The notes under the pieces are model-generated. The model was not told where the DNA came from, did no database searches, and saw only the letters and a program-made list of their open reading frames with translations. Shown piece by piece: positions 26,172 through 33,704 of a stretch of DNA of 64,000 nucleotides. The stretch spans positions 1,798,001 to 1,862,000 of the forward strand of contig OZ245840.1 of assembly GCA_965228775.1 (NCBI GenBank). The letters are read 5' to 3'. The position numbers and the translations under genes were made by a program. Source of the stretch: JANQMY01 sp965228775. GTDB taxonomy: Bacteria > Pseudomonadota > Alphaproteobacteria > JANQMY01. The stretch's first letter is position 1. Every line of letters starts with the position of its first letter.

Positions 26172-27110
26172 TCATTTCATTGCTTTTTTGAGCGCGTTCC
26201 CCGCTTCCGCCACCGCATTTGCCGCATTCTCCACCACTGCGGTCAGCGATACGAAGCCATGGATCATGCCGTCATAGTTCACATATTGAACGTCGACGCC
26301 CGCCGCACGTAAATTATCCGCATACGCCTTACCTTCATCTTTCAGCGGATCAAATCCAGCGGTAATGACATAAGCAGCTGGCAGGCCACTAAGATCGACC
26401 GCTTTTAGAGGAGAGGCATAGGGATTATCAGCATCGCCGGCACTCGCCATATACTGATCTTCGAACCAGATCATGGTTTCCGTTTCAAGGAAGTATCCGG
26501 TGGCAAGTTCTTTGCGGGAGTTACTGTCGATGCCGATCTGCGTTACCGGATATATCAGTAGTTGGAAGGCGATTTGGGGGCCGCCCTTGTCCTTAGACAT
26601 CAGGCAGACAGCCGCCGCGAGATTGCCGCCAGCGGAATCGCCGCCTACCGCTATGCGGTTGGGATCGACGCCAATCTCCATGGCGTTTTTTTCAACCCAC
26701 TGCAGTGCCGCATACGCATCATCGGAAGCCGCAGGAAATTTGTGCTCAGGCGCAAGCCGGTAGTCCACCGCAATGACTTTGCAGCCACTTGCCTGGCTGA
26801 GTGTGCGGCACGTGGCGTCGTGGGACTCAAGATCGCCGATCACCCATCCACCGCCGTGGTAGTAAACCAAGGCAGCAAGCGGTCCGCCCCCCGCCGCGAC
26901 AGGAGTATAAAGGCGTATGGGTATCTCTCCGCCCGGTCCCGGAATTTGCCGATCTTCGACACCCCCAACCGGCACATCCGCATTGTCAAACGCTGTGGAC
27001 ATTTCCCGGAACACCACGCGTGCTTCCGCCGGTGGCATCTCCGAAATTTTAGGTCCGCCCGCCTCCGCCATTTGATCGAGGATTGCTTTTACCTGGGGGT
27101 CGAGTGTCAT
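26172..27110 (-). CDS. Hormone-sensitive-lipase-family alpha/beta hydrolase
   Basis: A 312-residue esterase/lipase. It has the HSL oxyanion motif VYYHGGGWVIGD (about 77-88) and the nucleophile elbow VGGDSAGGNLAAA (Ser about 158), with the acid in ITAGFDPLKDEG and His in YDGMIHGFVSL. Members hydrolyse short-chain esters and lactones. No signal peptide is seen. It converges on the lipid kinase with a 4-bp gap. Confidence 0.9.
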   Translation of the reverse strand: MTLDPQVKAILDQMAEAGGPKISEMPPAEARVVFREMSTAFDNADVPVGGVEDRQIPGPGGEIPIRLYTPVAAGGGPLAALVYYHGGGWVIGDLESHDATCRTLSQASGCKVIAVDYRLAPEHKFPAASDDAYAALQWVEKNAMEIGVDPNRIAVGGDSAGGNLAAAVCLMSKDKGGPQIAFQLLIYPVTQIGIDSNSRKELATGYFLETETMIWFEDQYMASAGDADNPYASPLKAVDLSGLPAAYVITAGFDPLKDEGKAYADNLRAAGVDVQYVNYDGMIHGFVSLTAVVENAANAVAEAGNALKKAMK

Positions 27111-27334
27111 CGGCCTCTCCTAATGTCCCTGTGGCTGTCCCCGCGCAGAGGCAATGGCACACAGAGTTATGGTCATTCACGCCTAGGCAGCGATCCGCAT
27201 TGCTGAGCGCGCCTGAGTCGTGCGCGCATATTGCCCGCGATCTGTCATCCCAGGCAACGGCCAAAATGATCAAAAATAAGGGAACCTTATAAGGCTAGCG
27301 AAGTATCTGACGCTTCTTGTCTAGTGACACCATT

Positions 27335-27541
27335 TTAGTGAAGCATGATGTCCGCATTGGACATGCGTCCATCGACCATGTCTTGCACCACACTGCGCAG
27401 CACCCGCCAAGTACTGGCACGCGAATCATCGCCCTTTGCTTCCAATTCGGTCACTGCATGATCGGCGAAATGAATAATGTTCGGGCCATGGCGATCGAGA
27501 AGATAAACGGCGAGATTATGTAAGTCGTGTGCGGTGATCAT
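27335..27541 (-). CDS. Small conserved-looking protein of unknown function
   Basis: A 68-residue protein (MITAHDLHNLAVYLLDRHG...) preceded by a very good ribosome site, AGAGGAA seven bases before the ATG; a longer open frame upstream lacks one. The sequence is rich in His and Asp and likely helical, without signal or membrane segment. I do not recognise a domain. It lies 153 bp downstream of the DUF924 gene in the same direction. Confidence 0.68.
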   Translation of the reverse strand: MITAHDLHNLAVYLLDRHGPNIIHFADHAVTELEAKGDDSRASTWRVLRSVVQDMVDGRMSNADIMLH

Positions 27542-27693
27542 GTGGCTTCCTCTGTGATACCCACAGATCACATTGCAAGCCCAGGGCCACGCAAACCACA
27601 ATCCAACTCATTGATTTTTATGAGAAAAATTTGTCCATGGAGGGCTCGAACCGTGCCGCCCGGTAAATTCTGCCCGGCATAAACCAGCGGGCC

Positions 27694-28257
27694 CTATCCA
27701 TTTTGACCAAAGCCACTGCTTTCTTCGAGATAGGCCTCTTCCTCCTCGGTGTTTTTACGGCCAAGCACGGCATTGCGATGGGGAAACCGTCCATATTTTT
27801 GAATGATGTCCCGATGTTCATTGGCATGTTTTAGGTTGGTCTCATCCCCCACCCGGTCTCGCAAATACTCGATGCATTGTTCCTGCGCCTTGAGCTCCTC
27901 CGCGTGCATGAACGGCATGTAAAACAACTGACGGACAGCCTGTGGGATCTCCAGATCAAGCCGCCGTTCTATTGCAAGAGTTGCAATTTCCAACGCTTTC
28001 CCATCGCTGGCGAAAGCCTCTGCTGTGCCGCGAAACATGTTGCGCGGCAATTGGTCGAGCAGAATGATCAATGCAAGCGCGCCGTCCGGCTTTTCCGCCC
28101 AGCCGTCCAGATCCCCGGCAACAGCCTGATGCCACATCTCTTCGAATCGCTCGCGGATTTCCAAGTCCAGTTCCTTCGATGACCGAAACCAGCGGTCGCG
28201 CCCAACCTCCTTAATCCAGAAGTTGAGAATCTCTTTGATAAGCTGACTGTCAGCCAT
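27694..28257 (-). CDS. DUF924 family protein
   Basis: A 187-residue protein typical of DUF924 (COG3803): ILNFWIKEVGRDRWF at the start, LALIILLDQLPRNMFRGT (about 79-97), FYMPFMHAEELKAQEQCI, and GRFPHRNAVLGR near the end. It is an all-helical, TPR-like soluble protein found across proteobacteria; function is not established. Length is normal. It is transcribed away from the metallo-hydrolase gene. Confidence 0.92.
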   Translation of the reverse strand: MADSQLIKEILNFWIKEVGRDRWFRSSKELDLEIRERFEEMWHQAVAGDLDGWAEKPDGALALIILLDQLPRNMFRGTAEAFASDGKALEIATLAIERRLDLEIPQAVRQLFYMPFMHAEELKAQEQCIEYLRDRVGDETNLKHANEHRDIIQKYGRFPHRNAVLGRKNTEEEEAYLEESSGFGQNG

Positions 28258-28379
28258 GAGTCCCTTTCATTTCATGCGCCAATGATGCGCCTCACCCTTC
28301 CGGAAACGCGACTTGTCAAGCGCAGCCGTGCCGACCATGATGGCGATCCAACAATAACAAAAGGGGCGGTAACGTCGAT

Positions 28380-29333
28380 ATGGCAAGCGGCAATTGGACT
28401 TTCGAGAAGGGCCTGCAGGATCTGGGAAATGGCTGCTATGCCTATTTGCAGCCGGACGGTTCGTGGGGCTGGAGCAATGCGGGTTTGGTGGTCGATGGCG
28501 ACCAATCGCTGCTGGTGGACACGCTTTTTGACCTGCATCTGACCAAAGAAATGTTGGATAAAATGCAGGATGCGGAACCTGCCGCGGCCAAATCCATCGG
28601 TACGTTGGTCAACACGCATCACAATGGTGATCACTGCTTTGGCAATGAGTTGGTCTCGGACGCGGAAATCATCGCGTCCACCAAAGCCGCGGAAGCCATG
28701 GCCGGAGAAGGCCCGGAGCTTTTGGCCGGTATGCTCAAGATGGCACCTGAAATGGGCGAGGTCGGTGCCTACATCCAAAAGATTTTTGGATCGTTCGAAT
28801 TCGAGGGCATAACGCCCACCCTGCCGACGAAAACGTTCAACGGCACCTTGACCCGAAAGGTGGGCGACAAAACCGTTGAGCTTATCGAGGTTGGCCCCGC
28901 GCATACGGAAGGCGATGTCATCGTCCACGTGCCGGACGATCGCGTAGTCTATACCGGTGACGTTCTGTTCATCAAAGGCCACCCCATCGTCTGGGCAGGG
29001 CCCGTGGCCAATTGGATCGCCATTTGCGACCGCTTGATTGACATGGACCTGGAAGCGATTGTGCCTGGCCATGGTCCCATCGCAGACAAAAACGACGTGG
29101 CGGAAGTAAAGACGTATTTGGAATACATCAGCGAAGAAGCCCGCAAGCGATATGATGCAGGCTTAAGTTCATTCGAAGCCGCTTCCGAAATCTCGCTGGA
29201 CGCCTATGACACATGGTCGGATTCCGAGCGCATTGCGGTCAATGTGGCGACCCTCTACCGCGAATTCGAAGGAAGCAATGCGGAACCGGACATCGTCGAA
29301 CTCTTCACGCAAATGGCGCAACTCGCGAAGTAA
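28380..29333 (+). CDS. Metallo-beta-lactamase-fold hydrolase with a variant HxNxDH metal motif
   Basis: A 317-residue MBL-fold protein. The first metal motif reads VNTHHNGDHCFGN (about 78-90), so the usual HxHxDH is HxNxDH. Later ligands are present: AHTEGD, YTGDVLFIKGHP and VPGHGPI. The variant occurs in some MBL hydrolases but leaves one metal site altered. The protein is soluble, without a signal peptide. The GST-like gene starts 16 bp downstream, which together with glutathione-thioesterase examples in this fold makes a thiol-ester or glutathione role possible. The substrate is unknown. Confidence 0.85.
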   Translation: MASGNWTFEKGLQDLGNGCYAYLQPDGSWGWSNAGLVVDGDQSLLVDTLFDLHLTKEMLDKMQDAEPAAAKSIGTLVNTHHNGDHCFGNELVSDAEIIASTKAAEAMAGEGPELLAGMLKMAPEMGEVGAYIQKIFGSFEFEGITPTLPTKTFNGTLTRKVGDKTVELIEVGPAHTEGDVIVHVPDDRVVYTGDVLFIKGHPIVWAGPVANWIAICDRLIDMDLEAIVPGHGPIADKNDVAEVKTYLEYISEEARKRYDAGLSSFEAASEISLDAYDTWSDSERIAVNVATLYREFEGSNAEPDIVELFTQMAQLAK

Positions 29334-29349
29334 CCTCTAAGGACCCCCC

Positions 29350-30279
29350 GTGACCACACCTGAGATTATCCTCCATCATTACGACACATCACCTTTTTCG
29401 GAGAAGATCCGATTAATCTTTGGACTGAAGAAAATCACCTGGGCGTCCGTCGAGATTCCCGTGATCATGCCAAAACCGGATCTCATGCCGCTAACGGGCG
29501 GCTACCGCCGTACACCGGTCATGCAAATCGGTGCCGATATTTATTGCGACACGCAGGTCATCACGCGGGAATTGGAAAGACGATTCCCGGAACCAACCCT
29601 ATTTCCGGCGGGCAATAAGGGCGTCATGTGGTCGGTAGGCATGTGGACCGACCGGCCGTTTTTCCAGGCATCCGTTGCCGTGATTTTTGGCGGCATCGGC
29701 GATGCCGTACCAGACGACTTCATCAAGGACCGGGAACAACTTTCCGGCAACCCGTTCAACATCGACGCCATGAAAGCAGCCGTGCCCATGATGCGCGATC
29801 ATTGGCGCGCCTATGCCGGCTGGATCGAGGATCAGTTGGATGACGGGCGCACTTGGCTCATGGGGGAGAATCCGGGCCTTGCAGACATCAGCACTTACAT
29901 GGATGTGTGGTTTCTGCAGAACGGCTTTCCGCCTGCAGCAGACCTGCTGAAAGAATTCGACCGCGTCAATGCCTGGTCAGTACGTGTCTCGGGTCTCGGA
30001 CACGGTGACAGGCAGGATATGTCGCCGGATCAGGCCTTGGACATTGCCAAGTCAGCGACAAGTTCCGCCGAACCGCGCCCGGACCCATTCGATCCCAATG
30101 GCCGCAAGCCGGGGGATATGGTCAGCGTGTCGCCGGACGATTATGGCCGCACGGCGGTTGTTGGCGAGCTTGTTTCGTCATCGGCTCAAGAGATCGCCAT
30201 CAAACGCACGGATGAGCGTGTTGGCGAAGTGGTTGTGCACTTCCCCCGCGCGGGTTTCCTTGTGGCACCGGCAGGCTAG
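29350..30279 (+). CDS. Glutathione S-transferase-like protein with C-terminal extension
   Basis: A 309-residue protein starting at a GTG with AAGGA upstream. The first 80 residues are a GST thioredoxin domain: LHHYDTSPFSEKIRLIFGL (Ser as likely catalytic residue), PVMQIGADIYCDTQVITREL. A helical GST C-terminal domain follows (WLMGENPGLADISTYMDVWF). The final 80 residues or so form a non-GST, probably beta-rich addition (MVSVSPDDYGRTAVVGELV). It is probably co-transcribed with the upstream MBL-fold gene. Substrate unknown. Confidence 0.82.
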   Translation: MTTPEIILHHYDTSPFSEKIRLIFGLKKITWASVEIPVIMPKPDLMPLTGGYRRTPVMQIGADIYCDTQVITRELERRFPEPTLFPAGNKGVMWSVGMWTDRPFFQASVAVIFGGIGDAVPDDFIKDREQLSGNPFNIDAMKAAVPMMRDHWRAYAGWIEDQLDDGRTWLMGENPGLADISTYMDVWFLQNGFPPAADLLKEFDRVNAWSVRVSGLGHGDRQDMSPDQALDIAKSATSSAEPRPDPFDPNGRKPGDMVSVSPDDYGRTAVVGELVSSSAQEIAIKRTDERVGEVVVHFPRAGFLVAPAG

Positions 30280-30338
30280 CAACTGCTTTCAAGCAGAATT
30301 CACCGGCAGGCCTCCTTCCTGCGGGCACAAGACGCAAA

Positions 30339-31574
30339 ATGAAAAAAGTCGCTATTGTCACTATCAGCATCCTGATTATTGGGGCCGTGGTAACCTATTG
30401 GCTATTCTCACGCGACATCGACCGGCTTGCATTTGTAACCACCCTTTTTTCAGGCGCCGAGCAATACGAGAACTTTCCGCGCATGGTGGAGATGTTCCCG
30501 GTGTTGGAAATGAAACCGGCGGAGGTCCCTCATCAGATTCCAGAAGGTTCCGTCATTTCTCTACCCTCGAGCTTCAATTACCAAGGTGACCGGCTTGAAA
30601 CGGCATCTTTTCTTCAAGAGACGGACACCAGCGCCCTTCTGGTCATGAAGGACGGCAGGATCAGGTTTGAAGAGTATTGGCTCACCGGCGGACGCGACGT
30701 GCATTGGCTGTCCATGTCGGTCGCTAAGAGCTTTGTCTCAGCCGCGATCGGCATTGCCGTTGAAGACGGTCACATCAAAGACATTAAAGAACCGATCTCG
30801 GATTATGTTCCCTCCCTCAAGAGCTCGGCTTATGACGGCGTTCGGATCAAAGATGTTCTCCAGATGTCCTCGGGCGCCCGCTGGAATGAAGACTATGGCG
30901 ATCCGGACTCGGACATTAATAGGCTCGGCCGTATTATGGCCGTGGGCGGCTCCCTTGCGGAATTTACCGGCACTTTGGTCCGGGAACGTCCCCCAGGTAC
31001 GTATAGTTCTTATAATTCCACCGATACGCAGGCCCTTGGCCTTCTGCTCACGGAATCAACCGGGCGGTCGATCACCAACTATATGGAAGAGAAGCTCTGG
31101 CAGCCGCTCGGCATGGAAGCGCCAGGGTATTGGATGCTTGATAGTCATGGCATGGAAATGGTCTTTTTCGGCCTCAACGCCACCGCACGAGACTATGCGA
31201 AGCTGGGAGAATTGTTCCGGAACGGTGGTGAGTTCGACGGCAAGCAAATCGTTCCGCAATCATGGGTAAAAGCGTCGGTCACACCGGATGGCCCCCATTT
31301 GTTGCCGGGAGACAATCCGCAGTCCAGTTTTCCTCTTGGATATGGATATCAGTGGTGGCTGACCGACGGAGATGAGGGAGAGTACGCGGCCATCGGCGTT
31401 TATAACCAGTTTATCTATGTGAACCCGGCCCATGGGGTCGTCATCGTCAAACTGTCGGCCAACAGCAACTATGCCACCGGCGAAGATGGTGCCGCGGACA
31501 ACGAACTCGACACGATTGAATTGTTTAGAGCCATCACACAGAAAGTCGCGGCAGCCGATGCCTCACAATCGTAA
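30339..31574 (+). CDS. Serine hydrolase of the class C beta-lactamase/esterase family
   Basis: A 411-residue protein with an N-terminal membrane anchor or uncleaved signal (VAIVTISILIIGAVVTYWLF). The SxxK motif is LSMSVAKSFVSAAIG (about 127-141, Ser and Lys of SVAK) and the YxN motif is in YSSYNSTDTQ. Such proteins include EstB-type esterases and 6-aminohexanoate-dimer hydrolase; the latter resemblance (VHWLSMSVAKS) is notable. It is probably periplasmic. Its 3' end overlaps the convergent acyl-CoA synthetase by 12 bp. Confidence 0.87.
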   Translation: MKKVAIVTISILIIGAVVTYWLFSRDIDRLAFVTTLFSGAEQYENFPRMVEMFPVLEMKPAEVPHQIPEGSVISLPSSFNYQGDRLETASFLQETDTSALLVMKDGRIRFEEYWLTGGRDVHWLSMSVAKSFVSAAIGIAVEDGHIKDIKEPISDYVPSLKSSAYDGVRIKDVLQMSSGARWNEDYGDPDSDINRLGRIMAVGGSLAEFTGTLVRERPPGTYSSYNSTDTQALGLLLTESTGRSITNYMEEKLWQPLGMEAPGYWMLDSHGMEMVFFGLNATARDYAKLGELFRNGGEFDGKQIVPQSWVKASVTPDGPHLLPGDNPQSSFPLGYGYQWWLTDGDEGEYAAIGVYNQFIYVNPAHGVVIVKLSANSNYATGEDGAADNELDTIELFRAITQKVAAADASQS

Positions 31575-33362
31575 GGTGCCGGAACAGATTTTCTCGTACA
31601 GCTCCGGCGTCAAGGGAACGTATTCCTTAGCCTCGGGATGGTCGAAATAGATTGGATCCTCAATTGCGGAAGGATCGAAGCCGTCCTTCACCAGCTCCAC
31701 CTTGCGATGTTTGAAGGTGCCGGTGATTTCGATTTCCTGCTGCATCCGCAGAAAAAGCGGCTGCGCGTAATCTGGTAATTCCTTTTTAAGGTGAACCTTT
31801 AGTTTGTTCGGGTCGATCTTTTCGTCGGACACGATGGCCGCCATGCCAGCACGGCCGTCCGTATTTGGAATATGCACGCCATAGACATTGGCTTCATGGA
31901 CGCCCGGAAAAACCGAAATGGCTTCGGCGACTTCACTGGTCGCCACGTTTTCGCCTTTCCAGCGGAACGTGTCGCCAATGCGGTCGACAAAATAGAAATA
32001 TCCCTCTTCGTCTTTACGCATAAGATCGCCGGTACGGAAATAAGCGTCACCCTTTTCGAACACATCCCGCAAGATTTTCTTTTCAGAGGCCGCCTTATCC
32101 GAATAGCCCTCGAAGCGGCCCGTCGTATCGTTCGGATCAGAATTGATCCGGCCGACCGCCTCGCCCACTTCACCCGGCGCGCATTCAATGCAGAACCCAT
32201 CCGCGCCACGCACCGGTGTTTCATTTTCCACATCAAATTTCACAATGAAGACAGGGAACTGCTTTTTGAGATATCCCGGTATGCGGCCAACCGCGCCCAC
32301 TTTGCCGTCATAGTTTAACAAAGCCACATTGCCTTCGGTCGCCCCATAGAATTCAACAATGCGCGGTATGTTGAACCGTTTCTCGAACTCCGGCCAGATC
32401 TCTGGGCGCAACCCATTGCCAACGCATATGCGCAGTTTGTGATCCGCCTCATTTGGCTGCTCTGGAGAATTCAACAGATACCGGCACAGCTCGCCGATAT
32501 ATTGGAACATGGTGGCTTCATACTTCCGGCAATCTTCCCAGAAATGGGTGGCCGAAAATTTCCGGCGGATGATGAGGGCGCCACCTGTCATCAACACAGT
32601 CCCGACGGCGCATATTCCGCCTGCGGAATGATAAAGAGGTAATACACAATACATGCGGTCACGAGGTTTCGCATTCACCGCTGCGGCGAAGGCGTTCATC
32701 ATGGTCAACACGCGCAAATGGCTAAGGTTTGCCGCCTTGGGGTTGCCGGTGGTACCGCTGGTATAGATGTAAAGGGCCACATCAGACGTTCGAAGCGCTG
32801 CGCGGGTGCCCGCCGGCACCACCGATGTGGGCTGGGCCGCAAGAGCTGCATCCAGGTCATTATACCCTTGGGCCTGATCCCCGGTGATCCAGGCCTGCAT
32901 GGGACGCTCAAGCTGGTCTTGTACCGCTGAAAAGGGTTCTACCAACTCGCCCCCCAAAACCACATAGGTGGCATTGGAAATGTTGAGCGAATGGGTCAGC
33001 GCATGGCCTTGAAGATTGTTGTTGATAAGGGCCACCGTCGCGCCGGCCTTCACCAGACCGATCCAGGCCATGAGATATTCGGGCCGGTTTTCCATCAGCA
33101 GGGCAACACAATCGCCGCTCTTGATGCCCCGCGCTATCGCCCAATGGGCGTACCGGTTGGCCGCCTCGTCGAGTTGGCGGTAGGTATGGGTCTGGCCCTG
33201 ATAGTAGATCGCTACATTATCGGGAAATTTCGCCACAACCTCTTCAAAGACATCCGCAAACGTCTCCGTGCCGTCCGGTTTGAACGGCTTGATCCGGCGC
33301 AGTGTCCTCATCAAGCTTGAGATCTGAATGTAGTCGCGCGATATACGGTCGAAGAAGCCCAT
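31563..33362 (-). CDS. Long-chain acyl-CoA synthetase (FATP/FadD type)
   Basis: A 599-residue AMP-forming ligase: P-loop-like motif YIYTSGTTGNPKAANLSH (about 190-207), EFYGATEGNVALL, YFRTGDLMRKDEEGYFYFVDR and the C-terminal GTFKHRKVEL catalytic Lys region. The arrangement with ATEGN and a final KEYVPLTPELY is typical of the fatty-acid-transport-protein/very-long-chain synthetase branch. The ATG at 33362 follows GGGGGA; a longer frame upstream lacks support. It activates fatty or related acids for the many acyl-CoA dehydrogenases in the region. Confidence 0.92.
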   Translation of the reverse strand: MGFFDRISRDYIQISSLMRTLRRIKPFKPDGTETFADVFEEVVAKFPDNVAIYYQGQTHTYRQLDEAANRYAHWAIARGIKSGDCVALLMENRPEYLMAWIGLVKAGATVALINNNLQGHALTHSLNISNATYVVLGGELVEPFSAVQDQLERPMQAWITGDQAQGYNDLDAALAAQPTSVVPAGTRAALRTSDVALYIYTSGTTGNPKAANLSHLRVLTMMNAFAAAVNAKPRDRMYCVLPLYHSAGGICAVGTVLMTGGALIIRRKFSATHFWEDCRKYEATMFQYIGELCRYLLNSPEQPNEADHKLRICVGNGLRPEIWPEFEKRFNIPRIVEFYGATEGNVALLNYDGKVGAVGRIPGYLKKQFPVFIVKFDVENETPVRGADGFCIECAPGEVGEAVGRINSDPNDTTGRFEGYSDKAASEKKILRDVFEKGDAYFRTGDLMRKDEEGYFYFVDRIGDTFRWKGENVATSEVAEAISVFPGVHEANVYGVHIPNTDGRAGMAAIVSDEKIDPNKLKVHLKKELPDYAQPLFLRMQQEIEITGTFKHRKVELVKDGFDPSAIEDPIYFDHPEAKEYVPLTPELYEKICSGTLRL

Positions 33363-33428
33363 GCCTTGCGGTCCCCCTGTTGGCGTTTTTCTCAAAATAG
33401 TGGCAAGGGGAACGGGGTCAAGCAACCG

Positions 33429-33689
33429 ATGGCAGATCAGAGCCCTATGAATAATGCTGACAAGATCGAACTGGATGTGATCGGACTAAACTGTCCCCTG
33501 CCCGTGCTCAAGGCCCGGCAGGCCATCCGACGTCTGAAGATCGGCGAGACGATCGTGATAAAGGCCACAGATCCTCTGTCAGCCATCGATATCCCTCACT
33601 TCTGCCAGGAAGATGGGCATACGCTGCTGTCCGCCGAGACAGACCAGGAGATTCTCACCTTTGTGGTGGTGAAAGGAAAATCCGATTAA
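33429..33689 (+). CDS. TusA-family sulfur carrier protein
   Basis: An 86-residue protein with the family signature LDVIGLNCPLPVLKARQAI, including the active Cys in NCPLPVLKA that carries a persulfide. The end (ILTFVVVKG) completes the two-layer fold. TusA-like proteins relay sulfur for tRNA thiolation, molybdenum cofactor or sulfur oxidation; the paralogue cannot be specified. The start might be the Met six codons later. It diverges from the acyl-CoA synthetase and converges with the AAA+ protease gene. Confidence 0.88.
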   Translation: MADQSPMNNADKIELDVIGLNCPLPVLKARQAIRRLKIGETIVIKATDPLSAIDIPHFCQEDGHTLLSAETDQEILTFVVVKGKSD

Positions 33690-33704
33690 AGGGGCACAAT
33701 ACGT

